NCBI GenBank assembly: GCA_963281255.1
Contig: OY725495.1
Coordinates: forward strand, 1,426,001 to 1,490,000
Direction of reading: 5' to 3'
Source of the DNA: Aphrocallistes beatrix
Lineage: Eukaryota > Porifera > Hexactinellida > Sceptrulophora > Aphrocallistidae
DNA length: 64,000 nt
In this document: one piece after another, positions 11,240 to 21,935 of the stretch
How the letters are laid out: each line of letters opens with the position of its first letter
Position numbering within the stretch: position 1 is the first letter of the stretch
Program-made: the position numbers and the translations under genes
Notes under the pieces: generated by a model
The model's database searches: none
The model's input: the letters and a program-made list of their open reading frames with translations, nothing else
What the model was told of the DNA's origin: nothing

Positions 11240-12766
11240 CTGAAAAATGGACGCGAACTACCACAGTGCGTAGTGAGCTTTTTATGGTCCTTTCTGATCA
11301 ATCGATGTAGCCAAGTTTACTCAAGAGGCATCTTAGCGGATGTCATCCAGAGTTAGTAGATAAAGATGCTGCATTCTTCAAACGAATGGAAATCGGAGTG
11401 AAGAGAGTGCGTTTAGATAGGAGTGGTCAGGTAAATCAAATAAATAAAGGAAGCCTTCGTGCATCATGCATGGTTGCTCTGAGAATCGCTCAAGAGAAAG
11501 CTCCACATACAATCGCTGAGAAGCTCATACTACCATTTTGCAATGACATCATACGCTGTCTAATTGGAGATGATGGAGAAAAGAAGATCAGTTATGTGCC
11601 TCTCTCCAAAGATACAGTTCAACGGCGAATATGTGATATTGCAGAAGATATTGAGCAGCAGGTAGTAAGATAAATACGAAGTGCATCTTTGAACAAATTT
11701 GCAATCCAGCTAGTTGCGCTCTTATTGTTTTCACATGGTACATTAAGGATGGAGACTTTAAGGCAGAATTCCTGTTTTGTCATTGTCTGGAATCCACTAC
11801 AAAGGGGAGTGGATGTTTCACGGAAGTTTCTGAATATTTAGAGAGTAGAGGACTTTCATGGAACAATGTAAGTGCGTGCACCACTGATGGGGCTCCTGCC
11901 ATATTTAGCAATCGTTCAGGATTTCGGGTACTAGTGAAAGCAGTCAATCCTGATACTAAGCATATCCACTACATGATACACCGATATGCTCTGGCAAGAC
12001 GCTACCATCTGAGCTAAAATCAACCCCTGACGATGTAATCAATATGGTTAATTTCATCAAGTCAAGCTCTGTCAATACTCATCTCTTCCGATTATTATGC
12101 AAGAATTTGATGATGAATAGAATACGCTGCTCTTTCACACCGAGGTTCGTTGGCTTTCTCGCGGAAACATGTTGTCTAGAGTGCACACTTTGAGAAAAGG
12201 GATAGCAGAATTCTTTGAGCGCAACGACCTAGCCAAATCAAGAGTTTTTGCGACAGGTTGGCAGATAAAGCATGGATTACTAGACTTTCTCACTTAGAGA
12301 ATATTTTCTCACGCTTAAATTTCCTAAACAAGTCACTTCAAGGAAAGTTCACAACCATAATTGATTACATTGATAAACTTCGAGCTTTCATAATGAAGTT
12401 GGACTTAAGGGAAGAAAAGCCAAGGACGGAAATCTAGACATATTTGAAAATGTCATTACTCTTCTTGAGGGAGAAGAAATGAAAAAGGACATAATGGCGC
12501 TAGTGCAAGTGCACCTTTCTTGCTTGAAAGAAGAGTTCAAATTATACTTCCCAGACCTGAGTGAGGTGGATCTTAAGTTGATTCGAAATCCGTTGTATGT
12601 AATTGTATGTAGACGTGCGTTTAATACACAACAATGTGCAGAAAGAATACATTGAATTTTTGAACGATTCTACAGTACGAGATGCATTTGAAACTTTGAC
12701 ATTGGTGAAGTTCTGGCCTAGAATGAGTCGACATTTCCCTAGTGTCACTGCACTGTTATACGTATA
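11240..12766 (+). pseudogene. hAT transposase relic (ZBED5/ZMYM-like lineage)
   Basis: A decayed transposase of the hAT lineage that includes ZBED5-type domesticated proteins. The best open stretch (11386-11673) contains 'RVRLDRSGQVNQ', 'PHTIAEKLILP' and 'DTVQRRICDIAEDIEQQV', all recognisable family blocks. A BED zinc-finger remnant precedes it (near 11270-11370). Further blocks follow in shifting frames: 'TTDGAPA' near 11880 and 'FHTEVRWLSRGNMLSRV' near 12134-12185. Several frameshifts and stops break it. The coding sequence ends where a TTAA-R element inserts at 12767, and the C-terminal dimerisation domain is not found on the far side. Function is lost. The family call is from recalled motifs, not a search. 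Confidence 0.75.
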
Positions 12767-12770
12767 TTAA

Positions 12771-14480
12771 GGATATCGCCCTCGAAAAACATTGCCTGGC
12801 GTTTAAAAAAACGGCAAAAAAAAATTTTATTGTTAATTTCATTGTAGATTTAGAAGAATGGCCGAATAAAATCCAAACAAAATAGCTCTAAAAGGGAGTA
12901 CATTTATATAATGCTCGGGAAATCGCCTGTTTGAAATCAGATATTTAGCGATCACTGGATCAGAAATATAATTCTGATCGTTTCAAAAAAAATCCGACCA
13001 TTTGTTCTTGAGATATCGCTTATTATCGGTAAAGTTCGGGCATAATATCTCTCTATGGTCCCGAAAGAGGCCGATGTCATATCTTAAAAACTATTGAAGA
13101 TATATAATCTATTATATTCTGGAATTAAAGGATATATGCGAAAATATATAGGTTCCTCAAACATTACTTTGTCAAAAAATAAATATTTCTTGTCCTATCA
13201 TTGATTTAATTGTAATACAAATTCTATGGAGAACTTTGAATATATTAGAAAATGGCGAATCTAATCATTAAATATGTATCCAAATGTGGCTATTATGCTA
13301 AATATTGAATATAATTGTCGTTAATAATGTGTACAGAAACATTGGGGAACTTTTGATAATTATTTTGAAAGTTTTGGCCTTGGACCTCGCAGATTCGGTC
13401 AAAAACCCCCATTTAGGGTCTAAAAAGAGATCTCTCTATCTGTGTGAATATAAGCACAAATACTTAGTTCTCACTTCCTAATATACTTTATATGAGGGTA
13501 CATATATGATTCATTGATAATAATTGCACTACATCCTATGGAATGTGAGTTATGGATTTTTGTCATATGATGACGTATCATTTTTCAAAAATCCTAACTT
13601 CGAAACTAAAAGTCGCAAACTTTCGCTCCAACTTCCTAATATACTTTTTGGAAGCTCTTTATTCATTCTAAACTGATAGATTATGCTTCGTAGTGCTAGG
13701 AATATGAATTATTATTCGCAATTATCTCAAAATATTCGGGGTTAGGGGCCTCAATGAAATTCGTGGATTTTCAGGGTACTTTTGCTATTTTTTGTGAATA
13801 TTTGGTTCGAATATACCTAAATCAGCAGTATAAATGAGAATAAATGTCGTGAATGCTTCCGTTCATTATTGATAACTCATTTTACATTTTTCTTAACATC
13901 TAAACTTAAAATCTCTATATCTTGGGACTTTAAAATTTCAAAGTTGAACGTCTTTAGAGAATTTTAACTCAAAATTGGTTTGAGGTAGAGGTTTGAAAAT
14001 TTCAAGAGTTGTTCCATATCATTAGGCAATGAACGTAGGACCAATTTATTTACGATATCTAATAACTTGGTGATTTTATTTACTGATTTCTCAAAAAACA
14101 GACATTTTGCCGTTTTTTGGCCCTTTTTTTCAGACATCGATAAAATTTACAATTTTTGTCATTTAACTTTCTTTTGGTCCTATAAAGTTGCAAATATGGT
14201 AGACTATCTATGATTCAATTTTGGAAGTATTTGATTCCTTGGTATGTCCTAAACAATTCCTTGAGTGCCCGAATTTCTATAATTAAGATGTGCTAGCAGA
14301 AAAACGAAAAAAACAGGGTTTGAGACACTGTGTCTCAAAAACTAGAAATGAGAATCAAAACGGTTTGGAATGTGCCAGAATTTCTTGATGGAGATACCTC
14401 CCCACGCTTAACATCTTTTATAGCTCTACTTTCATTGTATGCTGTAAGCCAAATCATATGTTTTTTTGAGGGCGGTATCC
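12771..14480 (+). mobile_element. TTAA-R repeat, full-length reference copy 2
   Basis: Flanked by TTAA on both sides (12767-12770 and 14481-14484). It starts GGATATCGCCCTCGAAAAAC and ends in the complement of GGATACCGCCCTC. At 1,710 bp it is the only complete copy in the window and defines the family. It is AT-rich, with repeated phrases such as CTTCCTAATATACTTT, and has no meaningful frame. The short inverted ends plus TTAA suggest the piggyBac group (inference). Confidence 0.8.
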
Positions 14481-15678
14481 TTAAAATTCTGTAAAGACGG
14501 TCAATTTTGAAATTTTAAAGTCCCGAGAAGATTCTATGTTTAGATGTAAAGATCAATGTAAAATGAGTTATTAAAAATGAACAAAAGCATTCACAGACAT
14601 TTATTCGCATACGCATATAGTGATGATTTATGTATATTCGAACCAAATATTTACATAAAATAGAATAAAATCCACAAATTTCCTTGAGGCCCCAAACCCC
14701 GAATATTTTGAGATAATTTTGAATAATATTTCATATTCCTAGCACTACGAAGTATAATCTATCAGTTTAGAATGAATAAAGAGCTTCCAAAAAGTATATT
14801 AGGAAGTTATAGCGAAAGTCTATGACTTTTAGTTTCCAAGTTAGGATTTTCGAAAAATGCTACGTTATCATATGACAAAATTTAAAACTTACATTCCATA
14901 GAATATAGTGCAATTATTATCAATGAATCATATATGTACCATCATAACAAGTATATTAGCAATTGAGAACCAAGAATTTGGGCTTATATTTACAGAGATA
15001 GAGAGATATCTCTGTTTGGACCCTAAATGGGGGTTTTTGACCGAATCTGCAAGGTCCAAGGCCAATACTTTCAAAATAATTATCAAAAGTTCCCAAATTT
15101 ATCTATATACATTATTAACGACAATTGTATTCATTATTTAGCATAATAGCCACATTTGGATACATATTTAACAAGCGCGCTTCGCTTGCTTCCGCAGCTT
15201 TGCTGGCGGACACTTTGTGTCCGCCTGAGGCTTCCTTCGGTCGCATACGGTCACCAGTGTTTAATTATATGTGAAATAACATCTCTAAATACGTCTCTCT
15301 TACTATTATCACGGACTTTCAACTTCATTTTACGGTAAAATTAGCGTAGGCTGAAAATTAATATCGATGAGTTACGTTTGGTACATTTGACATCACATTT
15401 TTGGTGATATATGTATTATTGTTGAATAGGAAGTTGCATATGCTGATTTCATTGGCCATATTGGAATACTTGAAATATTTGTGGTTTTTGAGTTTCTGCG
15501 GTTTCAACACCTTCCCATATATGGTAATCCCGTTAATAATTCGTAATTGGTTCGAGTTAGACATGTCAAATATACTATTGTTGGATAGGAAGTCATACAT
15601 AAGGTGTCATTTGAGCCTATCGACTGATCTTAGTTATGTCTGACATTTTTGATTCCGCGGTTTTCACACCTCTATATA

Positions 15679-15704
15679 TCTTTACTATTAAAACTCGATT
15701 AATC

Positions 15705-15736
<32 letters not shown>

Positions 15737-16228
15737 CTTTAACGAATTGATTGAAGAAACTGTCAAGCCCAGAAGGCTGATTTTTGGTATGTGGAAGTCT
15801 TTTGGCTATGGCTTTAGTAAATTCTGAGCTCAGACGAAAATGTCTGCTCATCATGGAATTATGACGTCATTGTCACATTTTTTTAATTAGAAATTTCCGT
15901 TTTTCGACCATAACTCAGCCATTTTAAGTGATAGAAGGCTGAAATTTTAATACAATTTGTATATTAAGATACCTCACATATGATGCAACTATCATATTAA
16001 AATGATTACTCATCACTCCGTTATGACGTCATCATTACGCATCATAATTTTAAAAATTGACTAATTCGGTGATTTTTGTGCGATATCGACTATAACAGTA
16101 GCACAGACGTATTTAGAGATGTTATCTCCCATATAATTAATCAGTGATGACCACAGGCGCCCAAAGGGCGCCTCCGGCGGACATAGTATCCGCCAGCCGC
16201 GCAGCGCAAAACAAGCGAAGCGCGCTTG
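15679..16228 (+). mobile_element. Helitron-A copy 4 (left arm of FB4)
   Basis: It runs from TCTTTACTATTAAAAC to the GC hairpin and CTTG. It carries two TGACGTCA sites (near 15862 and 16025). It sits at the same point of the arm as the inverted copy in the other arm. Confidence 0.78.
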
Positions 16229-16244
16229 TATATATATATATATA

Positions 16245-16728
16245 TCCTTACTATTAAAACTCGATTAATGTGTATATATATACACACAACCGCGCTTCTT
16301 TGGGCATTTGAAGTCACATTGATTAATTATATGGGAGATAACATCTCTGAACACGTCTGTCCTACTGTTATAATCGATATCGCACAAAAATCACCGAATT
16401 AGTCAATTTTTAAAATTATGATGCGTAATGATGACGTCATAACGGAGTGATGAGTAATCATTTTTATATGATAGTTGCATCATATGTGAAGTATCTTAAT
16501 ATACACATTCTATTAAAATTTCATCCTTCTATCACTTAAAATGGCTGAGTTATGGTCGAAAAACGGAAATTTCTAATTATAAATAATTGGACAATGACGT
16601 CATAATTCCATGATGAGCCGACATTTTCGTCTGAGCTCAGAATTTACTGGAGCCATAGCCAAAAGACTTCCACATTCCAAAAATCAGCCTTCTGGGCTTG
16701 ACAGTTTCTTCAATCAATTCGTTACTGA
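16245..16728 (-). mobile_element. Helitron-A copy 5 (right arm of FB4), rearranged
   Basis: A plus-strand Helitron 5' end (16245-16285) is joined directly to a minus-strand Helitron body that begins within the 3' part (AGTCACATTGATTAATT) and ends at ACCGAATTGATTGAAG-like sequence near 16725. The 5' terminal motif is missing on the outer side. The junction marks the centre of the FB4 palindrome. Confidence 0.65.
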
Positions 16729-17584
16729 TATATATATATATATATATTAAATATAGAGGTGTGAAAACCGCGGAATCAAAAATGTCAGACATAACTAAGA
16801 TCAGTCGATAGGCTCAAATGACACCTTATGTATGACTTCCTATCCAACAATAGTACATTTGACATGTCTAACTCGAACCAATTACGAATTATTAACGGGA
16901 TTACCATATATGGGAAGGTGTTGAAACCGCAGAAACTCAAAAACCACAAATATTTCAAGTATTCCAATATGGCCAATGAAATCAGCATATGCAACTTCCT
17001 ATTCAACAATAATACATATATCACCAAAAATGTGATGTCTAATGTACCAAACGTAACTCATCGATATTAATTTTCAGCCTACGCTAATTTTACCGTAAAA
17101 TGAAGTTGAAAGTCCGTGTATTTAAGAAGTCCGTGCTATTATAATCGATATCGCACAAAAAATCACCGAATTTGTCAATTTTTAAAATTTTGATGAGTAA
17201 TGATGACGTCATCACTGAGTGATGAGTCATCATTTTTTGATGATAGTTGCATCATATGTGAAATATGTTAGTATACAGATTCTATTAAAATTCCAGCTTT
17301 CTATCGCCTATGATGGCTGAGTTATGCTCGAGTAACTGTATTGCTTAACTTTTAAAAATGTGACAATGACGTCATAATTCCATGATGAGTCGACATTTTG
17401 CTCTGCGCTCAGATCTTACTGGATCCATAGCCAAAAGACTCCCATATTCCAAAAAATTAGCTTTCTGTGTTTTGCATTTTCTTCAATCAATTCGTGACAG
17501 ATATATATATTCTAGTATACCTATATACATATAGATTAATCGAGTTTTAAAAGTAAGGATGATTTTATTCGCCATTTTCTAATA

Positions 17585-17772
17585 CAGTCGACTCCGCTTA
17601 ATAGGGCCACTGTTTAGTCGGGTCAGCCGCTTAATCGGGCCACTTTTGGCAGGACCGGAATAGCTCTCACACATAGAAGCTAATACAAAATATTTTCGGT
17701 TAATAGGGTCCTCCGCTTAATCGGGGCAAAATGTCCTCTGACCGATGTGGCCCTATTAAGCGGAGTCGACTG
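17585..17772. mobile_element. Small TA-flanked MITE
   Basis: 188 bp with ends CAGTCGACTCCGCTTAAT and its complement. TA lies on both sides. The interior repeats CGCTTAATCGGG-like units. Its pogo/Tigger-like terminus indicates a Tc1/mariner-type origin. Confidence 0.8.
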
Positions 17773-18187
17773 TATATTTAAAGTTCTCCATAAAATTTGT
17801 ATTACAATTAAATCATTGATAAGTCGAGAAATATTTATTTTTCGACGAAGGAATGTTTGAGGAACCTATATATTTTCTCATATATCCTTTTATTTAAGAA
17901 TATAATAGATTATATATCTTCAATAGTTTTTAAGATATGACATCGGCCTCTTTCGGGACCATAGAAAGGCATAATGTCCGAACTAGGGTTGCCAGATTTC
18001 AAAAGGCCAAACCCGGACATAATTTATTCTCTAAAAAAATGCTTATTGTAATGTTATCTAATTTTAAATTTGTATCAATAACTTATCGTCAAAATATACA
18101 GAATATATAAATAATCAAGAGAAATTATAAATTATATTTCGTCTATTAATTATTGCGGGCAGAGGCGTAGCTTACACCTATGTCGCC

Positions 18188-19214
18188 GGGGGCGGATACA
18201 GGGTTTAGACTCAAAAATTCTTTAACTTTAGGTGGCCAAATATCAATGTACAGCAATTCTTATCAAATCTCAAACGGGATTTGAATTTCCTTGCTGTAAC
18301 CTGATTACCACTTTGTGCTTCGTGCCAATTCATCACAAGCGTTAAACCGGATTTCAATACTCATTTTAGTAGTGAAGAAAGCACTGAAATATGTACAACT
18401 AGAAATATAAAAAGAATACGACTAAAACAAAAATTCTAACCTTCTTGGACTACTATGGGCAAATTTGAGATGACGTTTTCAATGTTTACACGGATGTCCT
18501 TATTACAAAAAATGAGAGCAAGACTAGAAAGTCGCTCTTCAACCATAGTAGACCTCAAGTACGTTTTAACAAGCCTGAGTTCACTGAAGGATCGCTCTGA
18601 AGTACATGATGAAACAGCCACATTGGCTGCTAAAATAAGTCAAAATGGAGCCGGTCATCACTCGTCTACGTTTAGATTCCATTTTGTTACGATCTAAGCT
18701 TCCTGTACACAGTAAGTTATCAATATGTTATGTAAAGAAAGGAATAATTTATGAAGAGGTAATAAGAAAAAATTGATAGTAAGAAAACCCCGGCATAATT
18801 AAAATGTTTTTGCGAGTATATTTAGGTTTTAGTCAACATAGTGATAATGATACAATGTATGGCATTCTAATGAAAAATAATTCAGTACGGAGTTTAGATG
18901 CCTATGAAATAGTAGCATACTCAAGTTTTCACCTCAATCGAATCTAAATGGTCTCAAATAAAGGAATAATTGTTACACTTATGGGTTAATGTAAATCAAA
19001 TCTGATGAAATCATTAAACACGGAATAATTGAATTGAAGAAAGTAGTATCTTAGTAGATATCATTGGAATTGAGAAAATAACCTCATATAATTGAGGGCT
19101 AAAGTTCACAAATCTGGGGGGCTAGGCCCAAATAGCTCCCCCGTAAATCAATTCGTAAAATATTCAGGGGGGGGCCATGGCCCCCCTGGACCCCCACTGT
19201 ATCCGCCCCTGCCC
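18188..19214 (-). mobile_element. Probable third nested hAT (ends GGGGCGGATACAG)
   Basis: The inverted ends GGGGGCGGATACAG and CTGTATCCGCCCCTG lie just inside element B. They resemble hAT termini of the CAGGGGCGGATACAG type. The left CAG is missing and no clean 8-bp duplication was found, so it may be part of B rather than a separate insertion. Confidence 0.45.
18436..18621 (-). pseudogene. hAT transposase C-terminal dimerisation fragment
   Basis: This short reverse-strand frame encodes the conserved end of a hAT transposase. The block 'SERSFSELRLVKTYLRSTM' is followed by 'ERLSSLAL', the hallmark of the hAT C-terminal dimerisation domain that pairs transposase monomers. About 60 of the usual 600 or more residues survive. 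The DNA-binding and catalytic parts are absent, leaving an internally deleted derivative. The frame stays open to a stop at 18436, and the apparent ATG is incidental. The fragment belongs to element B or to the nested inverted-repeat element around it. It has no function by itself. Family identification is strong because this block is highly characteristic. Confidence 0.8.
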
Positions 19215-20161
19215 TCAACACATATTTCTACCTCAACTTGGCAAGTGTATTAACTTAATTTGTTGTGTGTATTTTTCCCATTTATATTTTTAATTGTTTC
19301 ATTGTTTATTCATTAACAAATATTGTTGTAATACATAACTAGTAGAATCAGTGTAAGTAAATATCGTTCATATTTTGCCGCCCCCTATTAAGCGTCGCTT
19401 CCCCCGCCCCCCCTAGCTACGCCACTGATTGCGGGTAAACCAAAATCTCAGAGAATAAAATTTGAAATAACAATTTGAATGTAGGTAATTCACTGTAAAC
19501 CAGAGCTGCAAAGACACATAAAATGACCCTTGACCCACGTGACTACATGTCTACATATCATAATTCATCGTTGAAGCCATTGAACACAGAAACAAAAAGA
19601 AGATTACAAGTATACTCATTACGAAACATGTTATGCAGTTAGAGTCAGTGCTCAGTAGTATACGTACACTATGATAGCATTACAAATCAGTAATAATCCA
19701 AATTTCACAAACTTGCACTCTTTCTTCAAATATTAGAGAATGACACGTTTGCAGCAGAGCAATAGCTAACTAAATAACTTAGATACAGATAGAATCTATT
19801 GACAGTCCTGAATAGTGAGTAGTCGGACAGGACTCAAAATTCTCCAAACCCGGACAAATTCATCAAATTCCCGGACTCTGGGCAAATGGCTCGAAACCCG
19901 GACTGTCCGGGTCAAATCCGGACGTCTGGCAACCCTGGTCCGAACTTTACCTATAGTAAGCGATATATCGCGAACAAATTGTCGGATCCGGACAAATTTT
20001 TCTAGATACGTAAATTATGTTGTGCTCATCATATTACAAATTATATCAACATATAATAATTTAGCGGAATCTTGCTAGATTTGAAACGAGGGTACCTGGA
20101 CTTTTCCTTTCGCCTCAGAGGGTACGCAGTTCGTAAAAGGTTGAGAACCCCAGTTCTAGAT

Positions 20162-20395
20162 CAACACTTTAATCGTGATTTGTTAGATTTATAGTATGAT
20201 GTAGCATGCAATTACTAGGACCATCCTAGTACTCATATTTTTTATGAGTTATATACCTATCAGTTTCAGTTGACAATAATGATACATTTCAGTTTCAGTT
20301 TCAGTTGACAATAGCACTACATTTCAGTTTCAGTTCCAAATAGGATAAAACTATTTCAGTTGGATTTCAGTTTCAGTTAGCAGCACTACCTTCAA
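20162..20395 (+). repeat. CAGTTTCAGTT-rich short repeats
   Basis: Between about 20258 and 20385 the phrase CAGTTTCAGTT recurs imperfectly, spaced by GACAATA-type sequence with ACATTT. The rest of the interval is AT-rich and unassigned. Confidence 0.55.
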
Positions 20396-20973
20396 ATGTT
20401 GAAGGAACGGTCCGTTATATGCAAACCTTGGGGAACCAGCCAGGCAATTGAAGGTGAGACTTCAGTCCTGCTTTTGAAATGCTCTGTCTCACACAATCAA
20501 CTCGAATACAGTACTTACATTGGTGATGGTGGCTCTTCATCGATCAAGAAATTTCAAGATCAAACCCGCAAGAAGGCAAGGAAAAAATTCGCAAAGAGGA
20601 TGTCTCGACTATGTTCGAAAGAGAATAAAGAACTATCTATTGAAAAATCAACCAATTATTTTTCTCTGACAAAATAGAAAACTGAGCGGGTCGGTCAGCT
20701 ATACGCACTCGTGGTAGTCTAAAATCGTGGAAAGGCTACTGAAAATATCCAAAGAGCTTTATGGACACTCTAGAACATCTGGGAGAGATTCATAGCAGTT
20801 TGCCTTACACTACACAACCTCTTTGGTCCTATTATGCTAAAGCTCAGGCTAAGGAAGATTTAGATCCAACAGTTTCCCATACTCAACTTCATAAACCCTT
20901 TCTTTGCGAATCTCACACCTCTCCGCAAGAGAGATTTTCCAAAACTTCTAATATAAATGGTCAGAATTTTTGA
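20396..20973 (+). pseudogene. Possible Mutator-like transposase relic
   Basis: Two broken frames resemble a Mutator-like transposase family common in invertebrates. The first (20396-20677) has 'YSTYIGDGGSSSIKKF', close to the family's GDGDSSS block with the middle D changed to G. The second (20761-20973) has 'LWSYYAKAQAKEDLDP', similar in position and composition to the SWCKYxRAxAEG block. The intervening region contains stops. No terminal repeats or 8-9 bp target duplication were located. If correct, the loss of the acidic residue and the stops make it inactive. The resemblance is recalled rather than searched, and chance similarity remains possible. Confidence 0.33.
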
Positions 20974-21629
20974 ATGACTTTTTCTCGAAAATAATAATTC
21001 GATTGAATAGACAGGTTACTTGAACCTTTTTGGGGAAAGATGATCCTAGGAAGTTATAGTTAAACAACATCAGTAAGATATAGTTTACTTGATCTTTTCC
21101 ATCCCAATTAGCGAATTTATTTCTGGTGTGGAAATTTCAAGGCCTTTGCAAGTCTGCACTAGCGATAAGGTGTAACTATCTTTTTAGAAAGTTTTCAAGT
21201 CAAGAATTAGTTTATATCCTGTCAAATGCATATTGGAGAGATGTTTTCGAGAGAAATCACACCGTTGACATTCTACAAAATTCGAAAAGATGGTTTCCAA
21301 TTTACAAACTGAAATTGTAATTCAATGAATACCTTTGAATTGAAATCAAATGATTCTATTTGGATCTATTTGTGAATTTCAATAAAATGAATGTATCTTC
21401 ACATTTTCGCAACCACAATATCATTATTCTGTGATATGAAACTGATGGTAATATCTGAGGTATTTAAAAGCACCTAGCGCATGCGCAAGAAAGTATTTAG
21501 TGCATAAAATGCGATTGATATTTTAATTTATTAGTTCTTTAGCAAGTTTTTAATTTAATGAATATAGCCACTTTACCAATGGAATAATATGCAAACTCAT
21601 CACTTATGCAATCATAAATACTAAAAGTA
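20974..21629. other. Unassigned interval
   Basis: AT-rich with no repeat match noticed elsewhere in the window. A 64-residue frame at 21126-21320 shows no recognisable motif. Confidence 0.35.
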
Positions 21630-21935
21630 CAGTAGAACGTCAGTTATCCGAACTTCAGTTATCCGAACACTTCAGTTATCCGAACCCCTTGGCTGACCAA
21701 ATAAAATTTAATGAATTTATAAATGATGCATCTTTGAGTTGAGAATTGAAAGTATACACTTCCATCATTTTATATACTTATTGAAGATACTTACACAGAT
21801 CAATATGTATTTTATTCATATTCATAATTATGACTACTTAGCACTACTGACCAACTTTTCTATATAATTACATAACAACTTCAGTTATCCGAACCCCCTC
21901 GGTCCCAACCCGTTGGGATAACTGACGTCCTACTG
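21630..21935. mobile_element. Tigger-like MITE (GTTATCCGAAC repeats)
   Basis: 306 bp with ends CAGTAGAACGTCAGTTATCC and the complement of CAGTAGGACGTCAGTTATCC, flanked by TA. Both ends carry extra copies of CAGTTATCCGAAC. The end sequence closely resembles Tigger/pogo termini. Confidence 0.82.

Larger units (their letters stand above)
15310..17135. mobile_element. Fold-back element carrying a Helitron in each arm (FB4)
   Basis: The ends are CACGGACTTTCAACTTC and its complement, with AAGTCCGTG repeated once more at the extreme right. CTATTAT flanks both sides (15303-15309 and 17136-17142). The arms (about 370 bp outside the Helitrons) are near-identical inverted copies, so the same 80-residue reading frames appear in both orientations (15358-15643 and 16785-17070). 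These are palindrome artefacts, not genes. Confidence 0.72.
15172..17559 (-). mobile_element. Helitron-A copy 3, split by a fold-back
   Basis: On the plus strand it reads CAAGCGCGC...AAGTAAGGA, the complement of the family termini. The flanks ATATTTAA and TGATTTTA join to give the uninterrupted TTAA-R sequence seen near 37713 (ATATTTAATGATTAG), so insertion was between A and T without duplication. The element's own sequence is 15172-15309 plus 17143-17559. Confidence 0.8.
18160..19427. mobile_element. hAT-type element B (ends CAGAGGCGTAGC)
   Basis: The ends are CAGAGGCGTAGCT and the complement of CAGTGGCGTAGCT, with a perfect 8-bp duplication ATTGCGGG (18152-18159 and 19428-19435). It contains a further inverted-repeat element and a hAT transposase fragment. 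Confidence 0.82.
17984..19937. mobile_element. hAT-type element A (ends AGGGTTGCCAGA)
   Basis: The ends are TAGGGTTGCCAGA and the complement of CAGGGTTGCCAGA, flanked by the 8-bp duplication GTCCGAAC (17976-17983 and 19938-19945). The subterminal regions are rich in CCCGGAC motifs. About 690 bp is its own sequence, and the rest is a second hAT inserted at 18160. No transposase of its own is seen. Confidence 0.8.
14485..20007 (-). mobile_element. TTAA-R repeat, copy 3, heavily interrupted
   Basis: A reverse-strand copy beginning mid-element immediately after copy 2. Its parts lie at 14485-15171, 17560-17584, 17773-17983 and 19938 to about 20007. It is split by a Helitron-A (15172-17559), a small TA-flanked MITE (17585-17772) and a hAT (17984-19937). 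The uninterrupted copy at 37560-37980 provides the empty site for each insertion. Confidence 0.75.
10821..20153 (+). mobile_element. hAT-1 element swollen by nested insertions
   Basis: The left end is CAGGGGTTCTCAACC and the right end GGTTGAGAACCCCAG. They are flanked by identical 8-bp duplications TTCTAGAT (10813-10820 and 20154-20161), diagnostic of hAT insertion. Only about 2.1 kb is hAT-1 itself (10821-12766 and about 20008-20153). The rest is two TTAA-R copies, Helitrons, a fold-back and other hATs. Confidence 0.82.

Noticed and set aside
15358-17070. Two pairs of identical 80-residue frames in opposite orientation that look like duplicated small genes
   Set aside because: They arise because the fold-back arms are inverted copies. 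The frames overlap on both strands, lack any motif, and sit in non-coding repeat sequence.
18455-18697. Plus-strand 80-residue frame in hAT element B
   Set aside because: Antisense to the hAT dimerisation fragment, which has clear family motifs.
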